DNA of 64,000 nt from Actinoplanes octamycinicus (GTDB lineage: Bacteria; Actinomycetota; Actinomycetes; Mycobacteriales; Micromonosporaceae): the NCBI RefSeq assembly GCF_014205225.1, contig NZ_JACHNB010000001.1:3267501-3331500 (forward strand), written 5' to 3'. Position 1 is the stretch's first letter; the number at the start of each line of letters is the position of its first letter. The position numbers and the translations under genes are program-made. Shown here piece after piece: positions 42,735 to 50,369 of the stretch. A model generated the notes under the pieces. That model was given only the letters and a program-made list of their open reading frames with translations, ran no database searches and was not told the DNA's origin.

Positions 42735-43142
42735 TCATCCGGCCTTCGCGGCGCACTCCGGGCAGGTGCCGAAGATCTCCAGGGTGTGCGCGACGTCGAC
42801 GAAGCCGTGCTCGCCGGCCACCTTGTCGGCCCACGACTCGACCGCCGGGCCGAGCACCTCGACGGTCCGCCCGCAGGACCGGCAGACCAGGTGGTGGTGA
42901 TGCCCCTGGCTGCACCGCCGGTAGAGGTGCTCGCCGCCGGGCGGGCGCATCACGTCCACCTCGCCGGCGTCGGCCAGCCCCTGCAGCGTGCGGTAGACGG
43001 TGGTCAGGCCGACCCGCTCGCCCCGGCCGCGCAGCATCGCGTGCAGGTCCTGCGCGCTCTGGAAACCCTCGGCCTCGGCGAGCGCCTCACGCACCGCGCT
43101 CCGCTGCTTGGTGTTGCGCTGCGCACTACTTTCCGGGTTCAC
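42735..43142 (-). CDS. zur: Zinc uptake regulator Zur (Fur family)
   Basis: 135 residues. Fur-type winged helix (QRSAVREALAEAEGFQSAQD, RVGLTTVYRTLQGLADAGEV), metal site GHHHHLVCRSCGRTVEV and the second CxxC in FGTCPECAAKAG. Located in the zinc operon with a Zur box at its promoter, so the metal is Zn2+. GTG overlaps the arsR stop by four bases. Confidence 0.93.
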   Translation of the reverse strand: MNPESSAQRNTKQRSAVREALAEAEGFQSAQDLHAMLRGRGERVGLTTVYRTLQGLADAGEVDVMRPPGGEHLYRRCSQGHHHHLVCRSCGRTVEVLGPAVESWADKVAGEHGFVDVAHTLEIFGTCPECAAKAG

Positions 43143-43438
43143 GATCGGTTCTCCCTCGCATGGCTGACGGCATCCGCCACGATGTGCGCGACGTGTTCGT
43201 CCACCAGGGAGTATGCGATCTCTCGGCCGCGCCGGACACCCCGCACCACGCCGGCCCCGCGCAACACCCGCAGGTGCTGCGAGACCAGCGGCTGCGCGGC
43301 GCCGAGCCGTTCCACCAGATCGTGCACACAGCGCTCGCCCGAACCCAGCTCGGCGACGATGGCGATCCGGATCGGCGCGGACAACGCCCGCAACAGCGCG
43401 CCCGCGGATTCGTACGCTTCGTAACCGGTGGCCGTCAT
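43139..43438 (-). CDS. ArsR/SmtB-family metal-sensing repressor
   Basis: 99 residues from the ATG at 43438. Winged helix with LSAPIRIAIVAELGSGERCV, HDLVERLGAAQPLVSQHLRV and LRGAGVVRGVRRGREIAYSL, ending DEHVAHIVADAVSHARE, where the alpha5 zinc ligands of SmtB/ZiaR-type sensors (D, H, H, E) lie. It shares the operon with zur; in mycobacteria the like pair SmtB-Zur links efflux and uptake control. It may derepress zinc-responsive genes under excess. Confidence 0.9.
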   Translation of the reverse strand: MTATGYEAYESAGALLRALSAPIRIAIVAELGSGERCVHDLVERLGAAQPLVSQHLRVLRGAGVVRGVRRGREIAYSLVDEHVAHIVADAVSHARENRS

Positions 43439-43468
43439 GGTGCCGACCACCGTACCGTGCGGCCCCGG

Positions 43469-44332
43469 TCAGGCATGGATCACGACGTCCGGGGGCTCGA
43501 CCTGGGCCGGCGTGGCGGCCCGGCGCCGGCGCTGCCAGAGCGCGCCGGCCGCGGTGGTGATCAGGAAGGCGGCCAGGGCCAGCAGCACCGTGGTGGCGCC
43601 GGGCGCGGTGTCGATCTGCCCGGAGAGCACCACGCCGGCGCCGGCCGCGCAGATCCCGATCAGCATGGCCACCGCCATGGTCGACCGGAACCCGCGGGTG
43701 ACCTGCTGGGCGGCCGCCACCGGGACCACCATCAGCGCGGAGACCAGCAGCAGCCCGACGGTGCGCATGGCGATCGTCACGGTGACCGCGGTGGTCACCG
43801 CGAGCAGCAGGTTGAGGGTGCGCACCGGCAGGCCGCTGACCCGGGCGTACTCCTCGTCGTTGCAGAGCGCGAAGAGCGCCGGGCGGAACAGCAGCATGGC
43901 GACCAGCACGGCCACGCCCAGCCCGGCGATCACCGCGATGTCCTGCGGCGATGTGGTGATCAGCGAGCCGAACAGGTACTGCATCAGGCTGGCGTTGCTG
44001 CTGTCGTCGGAGAGCCCGACCAGCACCACGCCGCCCGCGATGCCGCCGTAGAAGAGCAGTGCCAGGGCCAGGTCGCCGGAGGTGCGGCCGCGCTCGCGGA
44101 CCAGCTCGACGGCGACCGCGCCGGCCACCGACACCAGCACCGCGGTGAGCACCGGCGACTGGTGGGTGAGCAGGCCGACGCCGACGCCGGTGAGCGCCAC
44201 GTGCCCGATGCCGTCGCCGATCAGCGACAGCCGCCGCTGCACCAGATAGATCCCGAGGGCCGGCGCGGCCAGCCCGATGATCAGCGCGCCGGCCAGGGCC
44301 CGGAGCATGAAGGGATAGGTCAGAAGATCCAT
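43469..44332 (-). CDS. znuB: Zinc ABC transporter permease
   Basis: 287 residues, about eight helices: YLVQRRLSLIGDGIGHVALT is the family signature (ABC-3 permease), with SGDLALALLFYGGIAGGVVL and VGLLLVSALMVVPVAAAQQV later. Forms the membrane channel of ZnuABC. Starts two bases after the znuC stop; 30 bases ahead of arsR, so probably one transcript. Confidence 0.93.
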   Translation of the reverse strand: MDLLTYPFMLRALAGALIIGLAAPALGIYLVQRRLSLIGDGIGHVALTGVGVGLLTHQSPVLTAVLVSVAGAVAVELVRERGRTSGDLALALLFYGGIAGGVVLVGLSDDSSNASLMQYLFGSLITTSPQDIAVIAGLGVAVLVAMLLFRPALFALCNDEEYARVSGLPVRTLNLLLAVTTAVTVTIAMRTVGLLLVSALMVVPVAAAQQVTRGFRSTMAVAMLIGICAAGAGVVLSGQIDTAPGATTVLLALAAFLITTAAGALWQRRRRAATPAQVEPPDVVIHA

Positions 44333-44334
44333 TG

Positions 44335-45117
44335 TCAGTACGCCTTCGTCACGTCGGCCGGCGCCCACTCGCAGATGCCGGCCTTCTCCTCGTCGGCGTG
44401 CGGGTGCACGTGGTCGTGCCCCGGCTCGGCGTGGTGCCCGGCCGGCTCCGGCGGCGCCCCGTCGTGCACGATCCGCCCGTCGTGCACCACCACGGCCCGG
44501 CCGATCAGCGGCCGCAGCGGGCCCAGCTCGTGCAGCACCAGCACGATCGTCCCGCCGTCCGCGGCGAACTTGGTCAGCGCCCCGGCGAACGCCTCCTGAC
44601 TGGCCGCGTCCACGCCGGCCGTCGGCTCGTCCAGCACCAGCAGGTCGGGCTGGCCGGCCAGGGCCCGGGCGATCAGGGTGCGCTGCTGCTGGCCGCCGGA
44701 GAGGGTGGCGACCGGGTCGCCGATCCGGTCCAGCAGCCCGACCGCGGTGAGCGCCTCCCGGACCGCGGCCCGGTCGGCGGCGCCGGGCAGCCGGAACAGG
44801 CCGCGGCGGGCCAGCCGGCCGGACGCCACCACCTCGCCGACCGTGGCCGGGACGCCGCTGCCGGCGCCGAGACGCTGCGGCACGTAGCCGATCCGCTCCC
44901 ACTGCCGGAAGCGGCGCTGCGGCGTACCGAAAAGATCGATCTCGCCGCGGCGGACCGGAACCAGGCCGAGGACCGTGCGGATCAGCGTGGACTTCCCGGA
45001 GCCGTTGGCGCCGAGCACGGCGACCACGTCGCCGGCGGCGACGCGGAGCGAGACGTCCCGGAGGATCTCCCGGCCGTCGTAACCGGCCGCCATGTGCCGG
45101 ACCTCGACGATGCTCAT
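44335..45117 (-). CDS. znuC: Zinc ABC transporter ATPase with His-rich tail
   Basis: 260 residues from the ATG at 45117, which overlaps the znuA stop (ATGA). Walker A GANGSGKS, signature TLSGGQQQRTLIA, Walker B LLVLDEPTAGVD. The last ~35 residues include GHHAEPGHDHVHPHADEE, a likely zinc-binding tail. Drives uptake through ZnuB. Confidence 0.94.
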   Translation of the reverse strand: MSIVEVRHMAAGYDGREILRDVSLRVAAGDVVAVLGANGSGKSTLIRTVLGLVPVRRGEIDLFGTPQRRFRQWERIGYVPQRLGAGSGVPATVGEVVASGRLARRGLFRLPGAADRAAVREALTAVGLLDRIGDPVATLSGGQQQRTLIARALAGQPDLLVLDEPTAGVDAASQEAFAGALTKFAADGGTIVLVLHELGPLRPLIGRAVVVHDGRIVHDGAPPEPAGHHAEPGHDHVHPHADEEKAGICEWAPADVTKAY

Positions 45118-46031
45118 GTGCCGCACCCCAATGCTGTGGTCAGAGCGGCCAGGTTGGCCCGCATCACCGAGAAGTAGTCCGCGTCCGGGTCGGTCAGGCC
45201 CTCGAGCGGGTCGAGCACCGCGGTGGTCGCGCCGGCCTCGCGCGCGATCGTCTCGGCGACCTTCGGGCTGACCAGCGTCTCGAAGAAGATCGTGGTGGTG
45301 CCGTGCGCGCGGGCCTCGGCGGCGACCTCGGCGAGCCGGCGCGGCGAGGGCTCGGCCTCCGGATCGACGCCGGTGATCCCCACCTGGGTCAGGTGGTAGC
45401 GGTCGGCCAGGTAGTGGAAGGCGGTGTGGCTGGTGACCAGCTCGCGCCGGGCGCAGGTGGCCAGGCCGGCGGCGAACTCGGCGTCCAGCTCGGTGAGCTG
45501 GCGGTGCAGGGTGGCGGCCCGGGCCCGGTAGTCGGCCGCGTGCGCCGGGTCGGTCGTGGCCAGCCGCTCGGCCAGGCCGTCACCGATCGCGGCCAGCCGG
45601 ACCGGGTCCAGCCAGACGTGCGGGTCGGTCGCCTCGTCCCCGTGGTCGTGCCCCTCGTGGCCCTCCGCCTCCTGGCCCTCCGCCTCGTCGGCGTGCAGCA
45701 GGCTGACCGCGCCGGACACGTCGTATCCCTGCCGCTCCGCGTTCTGCGCGATCGCGGCGTCCACCGCGGGCTGGAAGCCGTGCAGGTAGACCGCCACCCG
45801 GGCGTCGACGATCCGGGCCACCTGGCGCGGGCTGAGCTCCACGTCGTGCGGCTCGGCGCCCGGCTTGGTCAGGTTGACCACCTGGACCAGGTCGCCGCCG
45901 ACCCGCTCACTGACGAACTGCAGCGGGTAGAACGCGGCGACGATCGGGAGGCGTCCGCCGGCCTCCGCCCGCGCGCCGCAGCCGGCCAGGCCGGCCAGCA
46001 CGAGCAGCAGGGGCAGCAGGCGGCGCATCAT
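45114..46031 (-). CDS. znuA: Zinc-binding lipoprotein of the ABC transporter
   Basis: 305 residues. Signal LLPLLLVLAGLAGC with lipobox LAGC (Cys18). The cluster A-I fold is clear: IVAAFYPLQFVSERVGGD, LTKPGAEPHDVELSP (first His), HGFQPAVD, a His/Asp/Glu-rich loop EGHEGHDHGDE, DPHVWLDPVRL (second His), VTSHTAFHYLADRYHL (third), and IFFETLVSPKVAE. It captures Zn2+ outside the cell for ZnuBC. The start ATG at 46031 lies seven bases after a CACAGT -10 box. Confidence 0.94.
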   Translation of the reverse strand: MMRRLLPLLLVLAGLAGCGARAEAGGRLPIVAAFYPLQFVSERVGGDLVQVVNLTKPGAEPHDVELSPRQVARIVDARVAVYLHGFQPAVDAAIAQNAERQGYDVSGAVSLLHADEAEGQEAEGHEGHDHGDEATDPHVWLDPVRLAAIGDGLAERLATTDPAHAADYRARAATLHRQLTELDAEFAAGLATCARRELVTSHTAFHYLADRYHLTQVGITGVDPEAEPSPRRLAEVAAEARAHGTTTIFFETLVSPKVAETIAREAGATTAVLDPLEGLTDPDADYFSVMRANLAALTTALGCGT

Positions 46032-46038
46032 GCCACCA

Positions 46039-46070
46039 ACTGTGGTCGATAATGACAATGATTGTCAAAA
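46039..46070 (-). promoter_or_regulatory. znuA promoter overlapped by a Zur box
   Basis: On the minus strand TTGACA (46068-46063), 18-base spacer, CACAGT (46044-46039), 7 bases, ATG. The near-palindrome TGACAATGATTGTCA (46053-46067) covers the -35 box and upstream spacer and closely matches known actinobacterial Zur boxes. Zn-loaded Zur would block RNA polymerase. Confidence 0.85.
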
Positions 46071-46081
46071 GCGCATGGGTT

Positions 46082-46339
46082 CTACGCCATCGCCTTGCTG
46101 ACCACCGCCACGATCAGCAGGGTCAGCAGGATCACCCGGACCAGCCGGGTGATCGGCGACTGCACCGGCCAGGTGGTGAAGGTCAGCGCGGCCAGTCCGG
46201 CGGCGAGCAGCCCGAGCAGCAGCGCGCCGATCACCCCGGGCAGGAAGAGCCCGGCCAGCAGCAAGGCCAGCGCGGTGATGAACGCGGTGGTCGGGTTCAC
46301 CTTGGCGAGGCGGCGCAGGAAAGGGTCGGACGTCGTCAC
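46082..46339 (-). CDS. Small DUF6703-like membrane protein
   Basis: 85 residues from the GTG at 46339 (AGGAG a few bases upstream). SDPFLRRLAKVNPTTAFITA, then two to three helices (LALLLAGLFLPGVIGALLLG) ending VILLTLLIVAVVSKAMA. The open frame runs to 46591 but that part overlaps the divergent gene and is not supported. Function unknown; family name is my best recollection. Confidence 0.65.
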   Translation of the reverse strand: MTTSDPFLRRLAKVNPTTAFITALALLLAGLFLPGVIGALLLGLLAAGLAALTFTTWPVQSPITRLVRVILLTLLIVAVVSKAMA

Positions 46340-46372
46340 CGTGGCTCCTGTCAGAGTGCGTACGCTCGTCAC

Positions 46373-46714
46373 ATGCTGGTGCTCAACCGCTTCACGGTCC
46401 CGCCGGACACGCGGGACGGATTCCTGGAGCGGGCGCACGCCGCGCTCGCTGCCCTGGCCGCGTGCCCGGGTTACCGCTCCGGACGGCTCACCCGGGCGCT
46501 GGAGGACACCGCCGCCTGGACCCTGGTGACCGAGTGGGAGTCGGTCGGAGCGTACCGCCGCGCGCTGGGCGCCTTCGACGTCAAGGTGCACGCCACCCCG
46601 CTGCTCGCCCAGTCGCTGGACGAGCCGTCCGCCTTCGAGACGCTCGCCAGCGCCGGCCCGGGGGAGCCCGTCAAGATCATCGAGAGTGACCGGGCCGCCG
46701 AGTCCTGGCGCTGA
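46373..46714 (+). CDS. Antibiotic biosynthesis monooxygenase-family protein
   Basis: 113 residues, ABM ferredoxin-like fold: MLVLNRFTVPPDTRDGFLER, then CPGYRSGRLTRALED and WTLVTEWESVGAYRRALGAF. Related proteins oxygenate polyketide-like substrates or degrade heme. The genuine start is inside the long frame: TACGCT (46361-46366) then six bases then ATG, with no ribosome site, a leaderless arrangement. Confidence 0.82.
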   Translation: MLVLNRFTVPPDTRDGFLERAHAALAALAACPGYRSGRLTRALEDTAAWTLVTEWESVGAYRRALGAFDVKVHATPLLAQSLDEPSAFETLASAGPGEPVKIIESDRAAESWR

Positions 46715-46731
46715 ACACTAGGCTGGGATCC

Positions 46732-47283
46732 ATGGCCTACGGTCAACCGCCCTTCCCGCCCGCCCCGCCGGTCCCGCCGGCCGTGCTGGCGCCGCCGCCA
46801 CCGGTCGCGCCGCCCCCGCCGCCCGGCCCGGGCGTGCATCCGCCGTTCCCGGCCCCGCCGGTCGAGGGCCGCGGCCGCCGGATCGGTCTCGGGTTCGGGA
46901 TCGGCGGCGGCATCGTGGCGCTGGTCTGCGGCGGCGGCCTGGCCGCGGTGATCGGCCTGGGCATCGCGATGACCAGCGCGGTCAACGAGCAGGCGCACGT
47001 GGTGGTCAGCGACTACCTGGACGCGGTCCACGACAAGGACTACGACAAGGCGTACGACCAGCTCTGCCAGGAGGCCAAGAGCTTCGAGAGCCGCGAGCGC
47101 TACAAGGCGCGGATCGCCCGCGAGGAGCAGTTCGACAGCTACACGATCGGTGACGTCGATCTGGTCAGTGGCGAGGTGCCGGTCGACCTGACCTATCCGG
47201 ACGGCGACGTCGATCACCTTTCCGCGCAGCTCGGGTCGAACACCAGCACGGGCGGATTCCAGGTGTGCAGTATCGGAGAGTAA
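46732..47283 (+). CDS. Proline-rich single-pass membrane protein
   Basis: 183 residues. Residues 1-48 are mostly Pro and Ala (cytoplasmic arm), a membrane helix follows (IGGGIVALVCGGGLAAVIGL), then a DUF4878-like extracytoplasmic domain (VVVSDYLDAVHDKDYDKAYD, QLCQEAKSF). A cysteine in QLCQEA and one near the C-terminus could pair. TAGGCT seven bases before the ATG suggests a leaderless message. Function unknown. Confidence 0.78.
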   Translation: MAYGQPPFPPAPPVPPAVLAPPPPVAPPPPPGPGVHPPFPAPPVEGRGRRIGLGFGIGGGIVALVCGGGLAAVIGLGIAMTSAVNEQAHVVVSDYLDAVHDKDYDKAYDQLCQEAKSFESRERYKARIAREEQFDSYTIGDVDLVSGEVPVDLTYPDGDVDHLSAQLGSNTSTGGFQVCSIGE

Positions 47284-47343
47284 TCTCCCTATCCGTCTTG
47301 TCACCGATTGATCCCGCCGACACCCAGCCGGCGTAGGAGACTC

Positions 47344-48726
47344 ATGCCTGCCGACCGCATCGATTCCGTTGTCAGCCTTGCCAAGCGCCGGGGCTTCGTC
47401 TTTCCCTCCAGTGAGATCTACGGAGGGACCCGCTCGGCTTGGGACTACGGTCCGCTGGGCGTCGAACTCAAGGAGAACGTCCGCCGCCAGTGGTGGCGCA
47501 CCATGGTCCAGCAGCGGGACGACATCGTCGGCCTCGACTCGGCCGTGATCCTGAACCGCGACGTCTGGGCTGCCTCCGGGCACCTCGACGCGTTCGTCGA
47601 CCCGCTGACCGAGTGCCAGTCCTGCCACAAGCGCTTCCGGGCCGACCACCTGGAGGAGGCCTACGAGGCCAAGCACGGCAACCCGCCGGCCTCGCTGCAG
47701 GAGCTGAACTGCCCGAACTGCGGCAACAAGGGCACCTTCACCGAGCCGAAGATGTTCAACGGCCTGATGAAGACCTACCTCGGCCCGACCGAGAGCACCG
47801 AGGGCCTGCACTACCTGCGCCCGGAGACCGCCCAGGGCATCTTCGTGAACTACCTGAACGTGGCGACCGCGGCCCGCAAGAAGCCGCCGTTCGGCATCGC
47901 CCAGGTCGGCAAGAGCTTCCGGAACGAGATCACTCCGGGCAACTTCATCTTCCGGACCCGTGAGTTCGAGCAGATGGAGATGGAGTTCTTCGTCGCGCCG
48001 GGCAGCGACGAGGAGTGGCACGAGTACTGGCTGCAGGAGCGCTGGAACTGGTACCGCGGGCTGGGCCTCTCGGAGAGCAACCTGCGGTTCTACGAGCACC
48101 CCAAGGAGAAGCTCTCGCACTACTCGAAGCGGACCGTCGACATCGAGTACCGCTTCCAGTTCGGCGGCAGCGAGTTCGCCGAGCTCGAGGGCATCGCGAA
48201 CCGGACCGACTTCGACCTGGCCACGCACTCCAAGCACTCCGGCGTCGACCTGTCCTACTTCGACCAGGAGAAGCAGGAGCGCTGGACGCCGTACGTGATC
48301 GAGCCGGCCGCCGGCCTGACCCGCGCGGTGCTGGCCTTCCTGCTCGAGGCGTACGACGAGGACGAGGCGCCGAACACCAAGGGCGGCGTCGACAAGCGCA
48401 CGGTCATGCGGTTCGACCCGCGGCTGGCCCCGGTCAAGGTCGCGGTGCTGCCGCTGTCCCGCAACCCGGAGCTGTCGCCGAAGGCCAAGGGGCTCGCCGC
48501 CGACCTGCGCAAGCGCTGGATCGTCGAGTTCGACGACTCGCAGGCGATCGGCCGCCGGTACCGCCGGCAGGACGAGATCGGCACCCCGTTCTGCGTCACG
48601 GTCGACTTCGACACGCTCACCGACGACGCGGTGACCGTCCGGGACCGCGACACCATGAAGCAGGAGCGGGTCTCCCTCTCCCAGATCGAGGACTACCTGA
48701 TCAAGCGCCTGCCCGGCTGCGCTTGA
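47344..48726 (+). CDS. glyS: Glycyl-tRNA synthetase
   Basis: 460 residues; TAGGAGACTC before the ATG. Eukaryotic-like class II dimeric Gly[34 protein letters not shown], the zinc-like motif CQSCHKRF...[55 protein letters not shown], and the anticodon-binding end [20 protein letters not shown]. Charges tRNA-Gly. It is the single-chain form, as in other actinobacteria. Confidence 0.97.
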   Translation: MPADRIDSVVSLAKRRGFVFPSSEIYGGTRSAWDYGPLGVELKENVRRQWWRTMVQQRDDIVGLDSAVILNRDVWAASGHLDAFVDPLTECQSCHKRFRADHLEEAYEAKHGNPPASLQELNCPNCGNKGTFTEPKMFNGLMKTYLGPTESTEGLHYLRPETAQGIFVNYLNVATAARKKPPFGIAQVGKSFRNEITPGNFIFRTREFEQMEMEFFVAPGSDEEWHEYWLQERWNWYRGLGLSESNLRFYEHPKEKLSHYSKRTVDIEYRFQFGGSEFAELEGIANRTDFDLATHSKHSGVDLSYFDQEKQERWTPYVIEPAAGLTRAVLAFLLEAYDEDEAPNTKGGVDKRTVMRFDPRLAPVKVAVLPLSRNPELSPKAKGLAADLRKRWIVEFDDSQAIGRRYRRQDEIGTPFCVTVDFDTLTDDAVTVRDRDTMKQERVSLSQIEDYLIKRLPGCA

Positions 48727-48766
48727 TCGCCTCCGCTTCGCTCCGGCGGCATTTGGCCCCGGTGAG

Positions 48767-48830
48767 TCGATGACGAGAGCACCGAAAACGACCACGCTTC
48801 GCCAGTCGTTTTCGGCACTCTCGTCGTCGA
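48767..48830. terminator. Long hairpin between convergent glyS and XdhC-like genes
   Basis: Arms of 26 bases (48767-48792 and 48805-48830) pair with one G-U and two mismatches around a 12-base loop; the inner stem includes CCGAAAACGAC/GTCGTTTTCGG. The 15-mer CTCCGCTTCGCTCCG (48731-48745) precedes it and recurs before the hairpin at 50003. No U tract. Confidence 0.75.
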
Positions 48831-48855
48831 CGGGGGAAAGGCGTTGTGGTCGCGG

Positions 48856-49338
48856 TCAGAACGCGAAGCCGCCGGGGCGGTCGTTGCGGTCGGCGATCAG
48901 GCCGGCAAGCACCGCGAGGGCGATCTCCGGTGGCGTCCGGCTGCCGATGTTCAGGCCGACCGGGCGGTGCACCCGGGCGATCTCCTCGTCCGGCACGCCC
49001 AGCTCGCGCAGCGCGGCCACGTGCGGGCCCTCGTGCCGCGGGTTGCCCAGGATGCCGATCCAGCGCGACTCGCCGGCCAGCGCCTCCCGCAGCAGGGTCC
49101 CGATCTCCGGCCGGTGATGGTCGGTGAGCAGCACGTCGGTGTGCTCGTCCGGCGCCGCCGCGGCCAGGTCGGCGACCACCCGGTCCCCGTGCGGCCGTGG
49201 CGTCCCCTGCAGCCGGGTCGGGTCTGGCTCCACCACCACGACCTGGTAACCCAGCTCGATCCCGAACCGCCCCAGCATCTCGGCCACCGGCGACGCGAAA
49301 ACCGCCACCAGTCGGCGCGGACCCTGTCCCTCACTCAT
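48856..49338 (-). CDS. XdhC-like Rossmann-domain protein
   Basis: 160 residues. VAVFASPVAEMLGRFGIELG, DVLLTDHHRPEIGTLL, IGILGNPRHEGPHVAALREL and VHRPVGLNIGSRTPPEIALA match the C-terminal Rossmann domain of the XdhC/CoxF family, which helps insert or mature molybdenum cofactor in xanthine dehydrogenase-like enzymes. The N-terminal XdhC domain is absent and no molybdoenzyme gene is near. The start ATG and ribosome-site region lie inside a 25-base tandem repeat. Confidence 0.75.
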   Translation of the reverse strand: MSEGQGPRRLVAVFASPVAEMLGRFGIELGYQVVVVEPDPTRLQGTPRPHGDRVVADLAAAAPDEHTDVLLTDHHRPEIGTLLREALAGESRWIGILGNPRHEGPHVAALRELGVPDEEIARVHRPVGLNIGSRTPPEIALAVLAGLIADRNDRPGGFAF

Positions 49339-49440
49339 GCGCCCGACTCTGCCCCTCACTCATGCGCCCGACTCTGCCCCTCACTCATGCGCCCGACTCT
49401 GCCCCTCACTCATGCGCCCGACTCTGTCCTCACACATGCG
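49331..49440. repeat. 25-bp tandem repeat over the XdhC-like start codon
   Basis: Units of 25 bases starting at 49331, 49356, 49381 and 49406 (TCACTCATGCGCCCGACTCT...), with a partial, slightly shorter fifth. On the minus strand each unit repeats ATGAGTGAGGGGCAG, a copy of the gene's own first codons. Because 25 is not a multiple of three, the copied ATGs fall in different frames. Confidence 0.9.
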
Positions 49441-49579
49441 CCCGACTCTGTCAGATGAGCGCGGATCACGCACTCGTTCAGGTGACGCGCGACATCTAGT
49501 CTCGCGCCTATAGTGCTTCACGGCGTGAAAGCGCGCCGCCGGTTGGCGGACCGGCTAACCTTCACCCCTGGAGGCATCG

Positions 49580-49909
49580 ATGCCCACCCTGGAAGAACGC
49601 GTGACCAGCCTGGAGGAGCGCATGAGCGAGCAGGAGAGGCTCCGCGCCAGCCAAGATCGGGACCTGTCCGACATCGGCGAGAAGCTGCGCGTCCAGCAAG
49701 AGCTCATCCAGGCCGTGGCGCAAACGCAGTCCGAGCACACCGCGACTCTCGCGAAGCACACCGCGACCCTGGACAGGCACACCGCGATGCACCGGAGCCA
49801 CTCGGGGGCGCTGGCGCGGCTCGAGTTCAACATGCTCGGCCTCAAGGACGGCATGGAGCAGATCGTCGGGATGCTGGACACATTGATCGAGCGGGACGGC
49901 GACCGCTAG
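49580..49909 (+). CDS. Small coiled-coil protein
   Basis: 109 residues; TGGAGGCATCG before the ATG. Heptad-rich from end to end: LEERVTSLEERMSEQERLRA, then a repeat-like segment HTATLAKHTATLDRHTAMHR, then FNMLGLKDGMEQIVGMLDTL. No known domain beyond the coiled coil. Stands alone beside IS copy B; the coding pattern is less GC-rich than the surroundings. Confidence 0.65.
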   Translation: MPTLEERVTSLEERMSEQERLRASQDRDLSDIGEKLRVQQELIQAVAQTQSEHTATLAKHTATLDRHTAMHRSHSGALARLEFNMLGLKDGMEQIVGMLDTLIERDGDR

Positions 49910-49951
49910 CAAGCCGGGTTTGATCTCCGGAACCACCCGCGGGCAATGAAG

Positions 49952-50125
49952 GGTGGGCTGATCGCCCTGGACGCTGAGCTGACTGGCTCCGCTTCGCTCC
50001 GCGGCAAAACGCCTGGTAACCGGTGACGAGGCAGCTGATTCCCCGCCACCGGCAAACCCCACCGGCGTCGGGGAATCAGTTGCCTCGTCACCGGCGGCGT
50101 TTTGCGGCGGCCAGATCAGCCCGCC
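49952..50125. repeat. Large imperfect inverted repeat beside IS copy B
   Basis: An inner stem (50003-50045 with 50069-50107; AAAACGCC.. GGTGACGAGGCA.CTGATTCCCC) and an outer 12-bp stem (49952-49963 with 50114-50125) give a palindrome of 174 bases. The 15-mer CTCCGCTTCGCTCCG lies at 49987-50001. The IS110 left end begins at its right foot. Between 49910 and 50124 no gene is seen. Confidence 0.8.
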
Positions 50126-50369
50126 CGGCCCGCGCTACTTAAAGAGAATTTGGTGTACGACCGCGGCCCGGCCAGGCTTGGTCGAGGTGATCGGTAGGGT
50201 GCTCAGGCCCGCGCTGCCCACTCAGATGGCGGGGTGTGGCTCTCTCCCGGCTTGGACCCTGCCGGTCACCGTGGCGCGGAGTGGCTGAAGAGGGGTTTGC
50301 CCAGCTGTAAGTAGCGTTGCCCTCCCGCCGGTGTGGTTCTGCCGCGACGACGGGAAGGTCAACGGGTAC
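50124..50369 (+). ncRNA. Candidate bridge RNA region of IS110 copy B
   Basis: 246 noncoding bases from the left end to the transposase ATG, nearly identical to those of copy A (two substitutions seen). Its conservation without coding capacity and its position fit the bridge RNA of IS110-group elements. Confidence 0.5.
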
